A stretch of 64,000 nt of DNA from Candidatus Fimenecus excrementavium (GTDB taxonomy: Bacteria > Bacillota > Clostridia > Oscillospirales > Acutalibacteraceae), in the NCBI GenBank assembly GCA_018712805.1, contig DVGI01000015.1, positions 1 through 64,000 on the forward strand, read 5' to 3'. Position 1 is the stretch's first letter. Each line of letters opens with the position of its first letter. This document shows, one piece after another, positions 8,146-15,502 of the stretch. The translations under genes were made by a program, and so were the position numbers. Below the pieces are notes generated by a model. That model saw only the letters and a program-made list of their open reading frames with translations. It ran no database searches and had not been told where the DNA came from.

Positions 8146-10056
8146 TTATTTTTCTGTTTCTTTGCCGCGGGACTTACGTTTCAGCAATAAGCTGAACACG
8201 GAAAGTGCGCAAGCAAAGGAAATTGGGACAGACGCATCAAAGTCAAAACCGGTGTTCGGAATTTCCGGGGATTTTTGCAAAGTCACATTCTCGCTTTGCA
8301 CCTGCGTATTTGTCGGTATGTTGTGTGTGGAATTTTGAACCGGCAGTTGCGTCGGATTTTCCGGAACAACCATAGGCGGTGTTACAGGCGTAACCGGTTC
8401 AGGAACTCCGTTGTCTTCTTCGCTCTCTGAACGAAAAGCTACCAGATTTTTGGTTTTTATGTCTTGCAAAATTTCATCACTTTCCAGCTGAAAATAGACA
8501 GCGAGAATATCCACACACGCACCGTATTCGCAAACCATGGATTTTCCTGTAAGTTCCGGATAATCTACCGTGTCGGTTGCCAAATAATTATTCATAGCAA
8601 CCGTATATTCCTTGTCGGCTACAAGTTTTTGACCGCCGACTGTAGCTGACAGGATACGGCTCCCGTTAGGTTTTTCCATGTCATAGGTGATTTGCATACC
8701 GGCAATTTGAAGCAAATTGCCGCTGTTCTGCGGCCAGGCATCATAATCACCGGAAAGATTTGCCGCCTGGTTTTGTCGCATAATTTCCAAAGACCGTTCC
8801 ATCATGGAAAGCAGTTCCTCGCCGGTCAAGTGCAGCGTAACAACGTAATTGCCAAACGGCGATACATTTAAAACATCCTGATAGGTAACGTCTCCTTTGG
8901 TAATGCTCGAACGTATACCGCCGGCATTTTCCATGGCAACATCTGCGCCGGTCTCCAAAAGATAAGCATTGGTAACCGCTCGTGCAAGGCCTGTCTCACC
9001 GATGCGAATATTTTCCCAAGACCCGTCTAAATACTCCGGCGAATAGCCGACGACTTTTTCCAATAGTGGGGCCTGTTCCGCTTTTATTTCTTCGATGCGG
9101 CTTAGCATATCCGGATGTTCAGGGATATAAAAGCCCTCCTCATAAGAGACGGTTTTTTCCTCCATAGAAAGGGAAGCGACATTACCGTTTGCGTCCAAGG
9201 TACACTCAATTTCCACATTGCCGATTGTGTTTAAATTGCTTGTGTTTTCCACAACATAGGATTTTCCGCCGTTTGGCGTTGTAACGGTTTGGGCAATTTG
9301 CTTGTGGTCATGACCGGCAACCCAAAGATCGACGTTATCGACAGACGATGCAAGCGCCACGGGGTCAATGCAATGCGTAAGACAGATGACAATCTGATAA
9401 CCTTGCTGTTTCAAACTGTTTGCTCGTTCCTGCGCATAATCCTGCATATCCTCAAACCAAAGGCCATCTGTGTTTTCAGGTGCCGTGGCGCTTACGAGTC
9501 TAGGATCAAAAACGCCGAAAATCGCAACCTTCATTTTCCCGTATGGTCTTTCCAGAGAAACTGTATACGTTTTATTTTTAAAAAACGTATTGTTTTCCAA
9601 TGGATTTATAACATTGCCGGCGAGCATGGCAAACATAAATTTTTCTTCTTTTAAAAGCGACTCTAATTCTTTCAAACGGTCTTTACCGTAATTCCAGTCG
9701 TGGTTGCCGACCGTCATGGCTGTATAACCGCAAGCACCCATCAACTCGGCCGCAGCTTTACCTTGGTCAACAGTTGCAAAAGACTGCCCATGAAAATAAT
9801 CCCCGGCATCAAAAAGGAATGTAAGGTCGTTTCCTTTCTTTTGACGCTCATAAAAAGTTTTCACGCGCGCAAGGCCCAAAACCTGATTTTCATCGTCAGC
9901 TAAAATATTGCCGTGAATATCGTTGGTGTGCACGACACTGATATGGAATGTTCCTCCGGCTTTTGCGTCAATCGCAGAAACGGAAATCATTCCGCCGAGC
10001 AGCAGGCAAACACCCAACAAAAGCGAAATCAGTTTTTTACAAATGGTTTTCATCAT
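8146..10056 (-). CDS. Wall-anchored 5'-nucleotidase / UDP-sugar hydrolase family protein
   Basis: 636 residues. A signal peptide is followed by a calcineurin-type metallophosphatase domain with VVHTNDIHGN, DAGDYFHGQ, GNHDWNYG, THCIDP and AGHDHK, supplying the dimetal ligands. The C-terminal 5'-nucleotidase substrate domain carries AMENAGGIRSSI and SPFGNYVV. A Pro/Gln/Thr linker leads to a sorting signal IPNTG, a hydrophobic helix and a Lys/Arg tail, so the enzyme is probably sortase-linked to the cell wall. It would dephosphorylate extracellular nucleotides or UDP-sugars to salvage nucleosides and phosphate. Two adjacent ATGs follow a GGGGGG ribosome site; the second (10053) is spaced better. 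IPNTG departs from the usual LPXTG. Confidence 0.9.
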   Translation of the reverse strand: MMKTICKKLISLLLGVCLLLGGMISVSAIDAKAGGTFHISVVHTNDIHGNILADDENQVLGLARVKTFYERQKKGNDLTFLFDAGDYFHGQSFATVDQGKAAAELMGACGYTAMTVGNHDWNYGKDRLKELESLLKEEKFMFAMLAGNVINPLENNTFFKNKTYTVSLERPYGKMKVAIFGVFDPRLVSATAPENTDGLWFEDMQDYAQERANSLKQQGYQIVICLTHCIDPVALASSVDNVDLWVAGHDHKQIAQTVTTPNGGKSYVVENTSNLNTIGNVEIECTLDANGNVASLSMEEKTVSYEEGFYIPEHPDMLSRIEEIKAEQAPLLEKVVGYSPEYLDGSWENIRIGETGLARAVTNAYLLETGADVAMENAGGIRSSITKGDVTYQDVLNVSPFGNYVVTLHLTGEELLSMMERSLEIMRQNQAANLSGDYDAWPQNSGNLLQIAGMQITYDMEKPNGSRILSATVGGQKLVADKEYTVAMNNYLATDTVDYPELTGKSMVCEYGACVDILAVYFQLESDEILQDIKTKNLVAFRSESEEDNGVPEPVTPVTPPMVVPENPTQLPVQNSTHNIPTNTQVQSENVTLQKSPEIPNTGFDFDASVPISFACALSVFSLLLKRKSRGKETEK

Positions 10057-10082
10057 AGTCCCCCCACAAACAATATGTTTTT

Positions 10083-10110
10083 AGTATACATTAAATATTT
10101 TTTCGGTCAA
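10083..10110 (-). promoter_or_regulatory. Promoter of 5'-nucleotidase gene
   Basis: Minus-strand TTGACC (10110-10105), 16 bases, TATACT (10088-10083). Confidence 0.7.
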
Positions 10111-10170
10111 GTCCTTTGTATTTTTTTACACACAATCGGCAAAATAATAAAAAAAGAAAGGTTGATATTT

Positions 10171-10605
10171 ATGGCGAGTGAGGATACAATTAAATTGTTA
10201 CGGGAATGTAACGCAGGCGTGAAAATGGGTGTGTCATCTATTGACGAGGTGTTAGACCAGGTGCAAAACGATGATTTCCGCGCACTTTTAACAGAGTGCA
10301 AGGAAAAACACGAAACCCTCGGCAACGAAACGCGCGAAATGCTCAATTCTTATCAAGACAGCGGCAAGGAGCCGAATCCGGTCGCGAAAAGCATGAGCTG
10401 GGTGAAAACGCATTTGAAAACTGCGGTCGAACCCGGGGACGATACGATTGCCGACTTAATTACGGACGGCTGCAACATGGGGGTAAAATCCCTGCATCGT
10501 TATCTGAACCAGTATACTAATGCGCAGCCGCAGGTACAGTCGATTGCCAAGCGGTTGATTTCGTTGGAAACGCAGCTTACAGAAAACGTGGCACAATATC
10601 TGTAA
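10171..10605 (+). CDS. Small helical protein, ferritin-like/DUF2383-type
   Basis: 144 residues, soluble and almost entirely helical, with no signal peptide. It opens with TIKLLRECNAGVKMGVSSID, contains CKEKHETLGNE and ends in a long amphipathic helix. The layout resembles four-helix bundles of the ferritin-like superfamily, with conserved Glu/His in the second helix, but I cannot confirm a metal site. Function is unknown. The start at 10171 follows AAAGAAAGG. The open frame extends upstream through the divergent promoter region and that part is not believed. It sits 52 bases before ldh, with a hairpin between, and may be co-transcribed. Confidence 0.75.
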   Translation: MASEDTIKLLRECNAGVKMGVSSIDEVLDQVQNDDFRALLTECKEKHETLGNETREMLNSYQDSGKEPNPVAKSMSWVKTHLKTAVEPGDDTIADLITDGCNMGVKSLHRYLNQYTNAQPQVQSIAKRLISLETQLTENVAQYL

Positions 10606-10610
10606 CACGC

Positions 10611-10634
10611 AATCCGTTCCGAACGGAACGGGTT
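10611..10634 (+). other. Hairpin between helical protein and ldh
   Basis: 10-base-pair stem (10611-10620 with 10625-10634, one G-U) with a GAAC loop. No T-run follows, so it looks like an RNA stability or pausing element. Confidence 0.6.
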
Positions 10635-10657
10635 GTAAAACATAGGAGGTCCTATAT

Positions 10658-11626
10658 ATGAAAGACAATGGATTCACAAAAAAGGTCGCAATTGTCGGTA
10701 CCGGTTTTGTCGGTATGAGCTTTGCTTATGCAATGCTGTGTGACGGGACTTGCGACGAATTGGTGCTCATCGACATCAATAAAACAAAAGCCGACGGCGA
10801 AGCAATGGACTTGAACCACGGCTTGGCGTTCGCGAAAACCAATATGAAAATATACAGCGGTGAATATAAAGATTGTGCAGACGCGGACATTGTTGTCATT
10901 TGCGCCGGCGTTTCACAAAAACCGGGTGAAGACAGAATTTCTTTGTTGCAGCGCAACCGTGAAGTATTTAAGAGCATTATCTCCCCGATTTTGTATTCCG
11001 GCTTTTCCGGTATTTTCTTGGTCGCTACAAACCCTGTAGACATTATGACCCGTGTCGTTTGGCAGTTGTCCGGTTTTGATTGCAGAAAGGTCATCGGCTC
11101 AGGCACAACGCTCGACACCGCTCGACTTCGTTATTTGCTCGGCGAGCATTTCGACGTTGACCCGAAAAACGTACATGCTTATGTTATCGGTGAACACGGC
11201 GACAGCGAAATGGTGCCCTGGTCACAGGCAATGATCGGCACAAAACCGATTCAGGAAATTATTGATTCCAAGAAAGAAAAGTTCTCGGTTGAAAACTTGG
11301 AGAATATTGCGCATGACGTTACACGCGCAGCATATAAAATTATCGAAGCGAAAAAAGCGACCTATTACGGTATCGGCTTGGCGCTTGTCAGAATCGTAAA
11401 AGCCATTTTCGGCAACGAAAACAGCATTTTAACCGTAACTACAATGCTTCGCGGTGAATACGGCGTCAACGAGGTGTTTGTCGGCGTCCCTTGCATTCTC
11501 GGCCGTGACGGTGTGAAAGAAGTTATGACTTTACACTTAGCGCCCGAAGAAGAGAAGAAATTCCAAGATTCCTGCAAACTATTAAATAAGGTTTGGAAAG
11601 ATTCTTGTCTTGCTGATGAAAAATAA
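10658..11626 (+). CDS. ldh: L-lactate dehydrogenase
   Basis: 322 residues, the normal LDH length. An NAD-binding Rossmann motif VAIVGTGFVGMS lies at the N-terminus, and Asp at the end of strand two (LIDIN) favours NADH. The substrate loop reads SQKPGED, with Gln87 in the position that marks lactate rather than malate dehydrogenases. Catalytic His180 is in GEHGDSE, with NPVD and GTTLDTARLR around the pyruvate site. It reduces pyruvate to L-lactate and regenerates NAD+ in fermentation. AGGAGG lies nine bases upstream of the ATG, inside a short inverted repeat. A strong terminator follows. Confidence 0.96.
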   Translation: MKDNGFTKKVAIVGTGFVGMSFAYAMLCDGTCDELVLIDINKTKADGEAMDLNHGLAFAKTNMKIYSGEYKDCADADIVVICAGVSQKPGEDRISLLQRNREVFKSIISPILYSGFSGIFLVATNPVDIMTRVVWQLSGFDCRKVIGSGTTLDTARLRYLLGEHFDVDPKNVHAYVIGEHGDSEMVPWSQAMIGTKPIQEIIDSKKEKFSVENLENIAHDVTRAAYKIIEAKKATYYGIGLALVRIVKAIFGNENSILTVTTMLRGEYGVNEVFVGVPCILGRDGVKEVMTLHLAPEEEKKFQDSCKLLNKVWKDSCLADEK

Positions 11627-11643
11627 TGGAATAAATTAAAAGA

Positions 11644-11672
11644 GCCGCAGGTTTTTGCCTGCGGCCTTTTTT
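11644..11672 (+). terminator. ldh terminator
   Basis: GC-rich eight-base-pair stem (11644-11651 with 11658-11665) followed by CTTTTTT. It faces the convergent MreB-like gene. Confidence 0.9.
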
Positions 11673-11673
11673 A

Positions 11674-12699
11674 TTAGTAGGTTAATTCCTGTATGGTTTT
11701 AAATGCATAACCGTTTTCGGTTAAAAGTTCCATGTTGTGGACAATTTCCGCCGCACCGGCAGCGCAGCTGTACATTGGGTCATCGGCCAAAATGACTTCA
11801 ATACCGATGTCCTGTTCCAGACGCGTTTTTAACCCATAAAGCAGCGAAGTACCTCCTGTCACGACAATGCCGTTTTCGGAAATATCCCCGACGAGTTCCG
11901 GAGGCGTAATTTCCAACACGGATTTAATCCCGTCAATCATAATCGCAAGTTGTTCCGAAATACAGTCAAACAACTCCGTAGATGTCACCTCAAACGAAAT
12001 CGGCATATTGTCAAGCCCGCTTTTGCCGTTGGCGATGATTGCAATTTCTTCTTTTCGCGGCACTGCCCCGCCGAGACAAATTTTCAGGCGTTCCGCCGTT
12101 TGTGGGCCTACCAAAATGTCCCGCTCTTTACGCAAATATTTTTGAATTGCCGCGTCAATGGAAAGCCCGCCGACTTTTATCGATTTGGAAACCGCCAAAC
12201 TCCCCATAGTAACCACAGACACGTCCGCCGCACCCCCGCCGACATTGACAATAAACTGGCCGGAAAGCGCGTTGTTTTCAAAGCCGACGCCAATGGCAGA
12301 AGCCAAAGACTCCTCGACAAGACATACGCGACCGGCACCCGCACGCATAGCAACATCTAAAAACGTGTGTTTTTGAAGGTTGGTCGCAACACTCGGAACG
12401 GTCAAAATGACGTTCGGTTTGAAAATACTGTTTTTGCAAAGGCGCTGAAAATAATAACGCAAAATATGTTCCGCCATTGTGTAGTCAGAAATGATACCAT
12501 TTTGCACGGGGCTTATGACGGAAATTGTTTCATCCGTTCTTCCGTTAATATTGTAGGCGGCGTTGCCGATTGCAATCGGTATCCCGGTTTCGGTATCTAC
12601 GGCAATCATGGTCGGTTCATCAAGCACAATACCCTTGCCGTCTACATACATAATCGTAGACGAAGAGCCAAAATCAATTCCGACACGCATACCGAGCAT
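11674..12699 (-). CDS. MreB-like actin homologue
   Basis: About 341 residues with the actin/Hsp70 ATPase pattern: phosphate-1 VGIDFGSSST, connect-1 PVQNGIISDYTMAEHIL, VEESLASAIG, phosphate-2 VNVGGGAADVSVV and adenosine motif ENGIVVTGGTSLL. This matches MreB/Mbl, which forms membrane filaments that guide side-wall synthesis. It differs from typical MreB at several motif positions (DFGSS for DLGTAN, EESLA for EEPMA) and has no mreC/mreD neighbours, so it may be a secondary paralogue. The ATG at 12699 follows AGGAGGTG with six-base spacing. An upstream TTTACT-17-TAAAAT promoter falls inside the longer open frame, supporting this start. Confidence 0.85.
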   Translation of the reverse strand: MLGMRVGIDFGSSSTIMYVDGKGIVLDEPTMIAVDTETGIPIAIGNAAYNINGRTDETISVISPVQNGIISDYTMAEHILRYYFQRLCKNSIFKPNVILTVPSVATNLQKHTFLDVAMRAGAGRVCLVEESLASAIGVGFENNALSGQFIVNVGGGAADVSVVTMGSLAVSKSIKVGGLSIDAAIQKYLRKERDILVGPQTAERLKICLGGAVPRKEEIAIIANGKSGLDNMPISFEVTSTELFDCISEQLAIMIDGIKSVLEITPPELVGDISENGIVVTGGTSLLYGLKTRLEQDIGIEVILADDPMYSCAAGAAEIVHNMELLTENGYAFKTIQELTY

Positions 12700-12734
12700 T
12701 CGACACACCTCCTTACAGATTTTTCCGTCTACAT

Positions 12735-12763
12735 ATTTTAGCACAGAGACTGAAAAAAGTAAA
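12735..12763 (-). promoter_or_regulatory. Promoter of MreB-like gene
   Basis: Minus-strand TTTACT (12763-12758), 17 bases, TAAAAT (12740-12735). Confidence 0.65.
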
Positions 12764-12797
12764 TCCGTAAAAGCAACCATTTCTATATTTCATGTGC

Positions 12798-12827
12798 TTG
12801 ACAAAACAATTTAAATTCCAGTATGAT
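12798..12827 (+). promoter_or_regulatory. Promoter of small membrane protein gene
   Basis: TTGACA (12798-12803), 18 bases, TATGAT (12822-12827). Confidence 0.75.
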
Positions 12828-12830
12828 TAA

Positions 12831-12848
12831 AGTAGTAGCAATACTACT
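12831..12848 (+). other. 5' leader hairpin with GCAA tetraloop
   Basis: AGTAGTA-GCAA-TACTACT: a perfect seven-base-pair stem capped by a GNRA tetraloop, at the predicted transcription start. It could be an mRNA 5'-end stabiliser or an operator dyad. Confidence 0.65.
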
Positions 12849-12867
12849 ATTTTTGAGGGAGTTGTGA

Positions 12868-13107
12868 TTGTATATGCGTTCAATTCAAAATCTGTTAATG
12901 GCAATATTAAAATCTTTGTGCGGTATAGCGCTGCTATTGGTCGGGATTGTTTTGGCAGCTACCGGAGTTCTGATATATGTTCCGATCGGATTCGCCGCAG
13001 TCGGTCTTATCATTTGTCTTTTCTCCTTTTTCGATGTAGACATACGGAATGACAAGGAAGAAAGTGCACAAACAGAAGAAGAAAACACAGATAATAAAGA
13101 TGAATAA
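12868..13107 (+). CDS. Small two-helix membrane protein, unknown function
   Basis: 79 residues from TTG at 12868, which lies six bases after GAGGGAG; the ATG at 12874 would remove two residues. Two hydrophobic helices (ILKSLCGIALLLVGIVLAAT and VPIGFAAVGLIICLFSFF) are joined by a short turn and followed by an acidic, Glu-rich cytoplasmic tail. I do not recognise a family. It has its own promoter, a 5' leader hairpin and a terminator, so it is a complete monocistronic unit and probably a real gene. Confidence 0.7.
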   Translation: MYMRSIQNLLMAILKSLCGIALLLVGIVLAATGVLIYVPIGFAAVGLIICLFSFFDVDIRNDKEESAQTEEENTDNKDE

Positions 13108-13116
13108 ACCCTATAC

Positions 13117-13156
13117 AAAAAACACCCCGAAGGGAAAATCCTTTCGGGGTGTTTTA
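13117..13156. terminator. Bidirectional terminator
   Basis: About 16-base-pair stem (13117-13134 with 13140-13155, one G-U) with A and T runs. It is shared by the small membrane protein (+) and the ACT-paaK-ior operon (-). Confidence 0.9.
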
Positions 13157-13162
13157 AATTTT

Positions 13163-13588
13163 TTACAAAATAGTTGCTTCGTCAATGACTTGAATGTCGT
13201 TCTTTTGCAGCACAGCAGAGGCTTTTGCGTTGTCGTCTACGCGGACAATCACATAAGCGTGCCCTTCTTCGGGGGTTAAGAACGCGTAAGCGTATTCAAT
13301 GTTTTCTCCGGCGTCGGCAAGCACTTTCACAACGTGCGCGAAAGAACCGGTCACGTCCGGAATGGAAATGCCGACAACTTCGGTAATCGAAACCGCAACA
13401 CCGGCGGCTTTGAGCACGTCTGCTGCTTTTTGCGTATCTGAGACAATCAGCCGCAGAATGCCGAAATCTGTGGTATCCGCAATGGAGAAAGCACGAATGC
13501 TTACCCCTCCTTCTGCAAGATGACCGGTAATTTCCGCCAGTCTGCCGGGCTTGTTTTCGACGAATACAGAAATTTGCTGGATTGCCAT
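13163..13588 (-). CDS. Tandem ACT-domain protein
   Basis: 141 residues in two ACT-type halves: QISVFVENKPGRLAEITGHL at the N-terminus and IPDVTGSFAHVVKVLADAGE in the second half. ACT domains bind amino acids; stand-alone tandem ACT proteins next to phenylacetate-CoA ligase are common in clostridia and archaea. It probably senses an aromatic amino acid and adjusts the ligase or oxidoreductase. That role is inferred from context. The ribosome site is AAGGAGG. It is the last gene of the paaK-iorA-iorB-paaK operon, 12 bases behind paaK. Confidence 0.88.
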   Translation of the reverse strand: MAIQQISVFVENKPGRLAEITGHLAEGGVSIRAFSIADTTDFGILRLIVSDTQKAADVLKAAGVAVSITEVVGISIPDVTGSFAHVVKVLADAGENIEYAYAFLTPEEGHAYVIVRVDDNAKASAVLQKNDIQVIDEATIL

Positions 13589-13600
13589 AACATTTCCTCC

Positions 13601-14905
13601 TTAAATCTCGCGATTATCAATGACCCGCACTGCCTTGCCTTCGGAACGCGGCAGCGAATGGGGTTCAACCAGTTTAATTTTTGCGGAAATTCCGAGCGTA
13701 TCGTGCATGGCCGCTTTGAGCTTATTCTCTTGGTCTTCCACACGGCGTACGGAGTCAGACAGCATGCTTTCGGACATCTCAATTTTAACCGTCATAACGT
13801 CCAAATTGTTGATGCGGTCAACAACGATTTGATAATTCGGTTCCATACCGAGTGAAAGAATGACGTGTTCGACCTGTGACGGGAAGACGTTAACACCGCG
13901 GATAATCAGCATATCGTCGCTGCGCCCTTTGGGCTTCAGCATTTTTACAAGCGTTCTGCCGCAGGCACATTTTTCGTGTGAAAGCGCGGTAATATCGCGC
14001 GTTCTGTAACGCACAAGCGGAAGCGCCTCTTTGCCGATACAGGTAAAGACCAGCTCACCGTATTGTCCGTCCGGCAGCGGCTGCAAGGTTTTCGGGTCCA
14101 CCACTTCCGGATAGAAGAAGTCTTCGCAAATGTGCATGCCGGTTTGCTCCGAGCACTCATAAGCAACGCCAGGACCCGCAATTTCAGAGAGTCCGTAAAT
14201 ATCGTAAGCTTTAATATTTAAGGATTTTTCAATTTCACGACGCATGTTTTCGCTCCACGCTTCTGCGCCGAAAATACCGGCACGAAGCGGCAGCTTGGAA
14301 GAATCAATCCCGGCTTCTTTTAACGATTCGCCGATATACATGGCATAAGACGGCGTGCAGCACAGGAAATCGGAGCCGAAATCCTGCAAAATCTGCATTT
14401 GGCGTTTGGTGTTGCCGGAAGAAACCGGAATGACCGTAGCGCCGAGCAGTTCTGCACCGTAGTGAAGCCCCAAACCGCCGGTGAAAAGGCCGTAGCCGTA
14501 AGAAACATGAATGTAATCGTCTTTTTTGCCGCCGGCAGCCGCAATCGCTCTCGCCGCACCGTGTGCCCAAACGTCAATGTCATGTTTGGTGTAGCCGACA
14601 ACCGTTTGTTTGCCGGTCGTGCCGGAGGAAGCATGAATGCGCTGCAACTTTTCACGAGAAACGGCAAAAAGCCCGAACGGATAATTGTCGCGTAAATCTT
14701 GTTTCACAGTGAAAGGAAGCTTTGTGATATCGTCAATCGAGTGAATGTCACCGGGCAACAAACCGATTTCGTCAAATTTCTTTTTGTAAAACGGAACGTT
14801 GTTGTAACAATTTTCCACCATTTTAATTAAACGGGCGGATTGCAGCGCATGCAAATAATCACGCGAAGCAAGTTCAATTGCGGGATCGAAGTAGTTTTGC
14901 GTCAT
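13601..14905 (-). CDS. paaK: Phenylacetate-CoA ligase (first copy)
   Basis: About 434 residues of the AMP-forming adenylate family. The phosphate loop ASSGTTGKQTVVGYT is near residue 92, with the core YGLSEIAGPG, the RTRD hinge motif and GRSDDMLIIRG. It joins an arylacetate (phenylacetate, indoleacetate or hydroxyphenylacetate) to CoA with ATP, giving AMP and pyrophosphate. Beside IorAB it can either activate arylacetates for reductive carboxylation or, less likely with AMP chemistry, release them. The ATG at 14905 has GAGGTG six bases upstream; the in-frame GTG at 14914 overlaps that site. Confidence 0.93.
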   Translation of the reverse strand: MTQNYFDPAIELASRDYLHALQSARLIKMVENCYNNVPFYKKKFDEIGLLPGDIHSIDDITKLPFTVKQDLRDNYPFGLFAVSREKLQRIHASSGTTGKQTVVGYTKHDIDVWAHGAARAIAAAGGKKDDYIHVSYGYGLFTGGLGLHYGAELLGATVIPVSSGNTKRQMQILQDFGSDFLCCTPSYAMYIGESLKEAGIDSSKLPLRAGIFGAEAWSENMRREIEKSLNIKAYDIYGLSEIAGPGVAYECSEQTGMHICEDFFYPEVVDPKTLQPLPDGQYGELVFTCIGKEALPLVRYRTRDITALSHEKCACGRTLVKMLKPKGRSDDMLIIRGVNVFPSQVEHVILSLGMEPNYQIVVDRINNLDVMTVKIEMSESMLSDSVRRVEDQENKLKAAMHDTLGISAKIKLVEPHSLPRSEGKAVRVIDNREI

Positions 14906-14919
14906 AAATTGCACCTCAA

Positions 14920-15501
14920 TTATGATTCAGAATAGTGATAGCCGTAATCAAATGCCTTCAAGTTCATTTCCAAAAACTTTTCGGGAACGGTTTTGCGAAT
15001 CGCATCTGTCCAAACGTCATACGCAATGTCCATGTGAGAAGCCATAACGCCGATTAAAACGACGTTCACCGCTTTTGCGGAACCCGCTTTTACAGCAAGT
15101 GACAGCGCGTCAAGCTCAATTAAGTTCGCGCCGGTCGCGCGAACCGCGTCCAAAACACCGTCCGGATAAACCGCCGCACCGGTAATCACCGGCATCGGGT
15201 CAATTTTTTGGTTGTTGGCAATGATTTTGCCGCCGACTTTTAAATACGGCAACCACCGCGCGGCTTCGAGCTGTTCAAAAGCCAAAATCAAATCGGCCTG
15301 CCCTTTCTGAATAATCGGGGAATACACTTTATCGCCGTAGCGCACATAGGTAACAACCGAACCGCCGCGCTGGCTCATGCCGTGCACTTCCGAAACTTTC
15401 ACATCATAGTCTTCCGAGAGCAAAACCGCGCCGAGCAAACGGCTCGCAAGCAGTGTCCCCTGCCCGCCGACGCCGACAATCATAATGCTTTTTGTTTCCA
15501 T
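14920..15501 (-). CDS. iorB: Indolepyruvate ferredoxin oxidoreductase beta subunit
   Basis: About 193 residues, matching the usual 190-200. It shows the gamma-domain pattern IMIVGVGGQGTLLASRLLG, then KVSEVHGMSQRGGSVVTYVRYG. With IorA it forms the thiamin-diphosphate, iron-sulfur enzyme that interconverts aryl-2-oxoacids plus CoA with arylacetyl-CoA, CO2 and reduced ferredoxin. The ATG at 15501 follows GAGGAGGG; the upstream open frame lies inside iorA. It starts one base after iorA stops, so translation is probably coupled. Confidence 0.95.
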   Translation of the reverse strand: METKSIMIVGVGGQGTLLASRLLGAVLLSEDYDVKVSEVHGMSQRGGSVVTYVRYGDKVYSPIIQKGQADLILAFEQLEAARWLPYLKVGGKIIANNQKIDPMPVITGAAVYPDGVLDAVRATGANLIELDALSLAVKAGSAKAVNVVLIGVMASHMDIAYDVWTDAIRKTVPEKFLEMNLKAFDYGYHYSES

Positions 15502-15502
15502 C

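Noticed and set aside
12867..13118. Frame on the minus strand opposite the small membrane protein
   Set aside because: It is Ser-rich and has no ribosome site; the promoter, leader and terminator all serve the plus strand.
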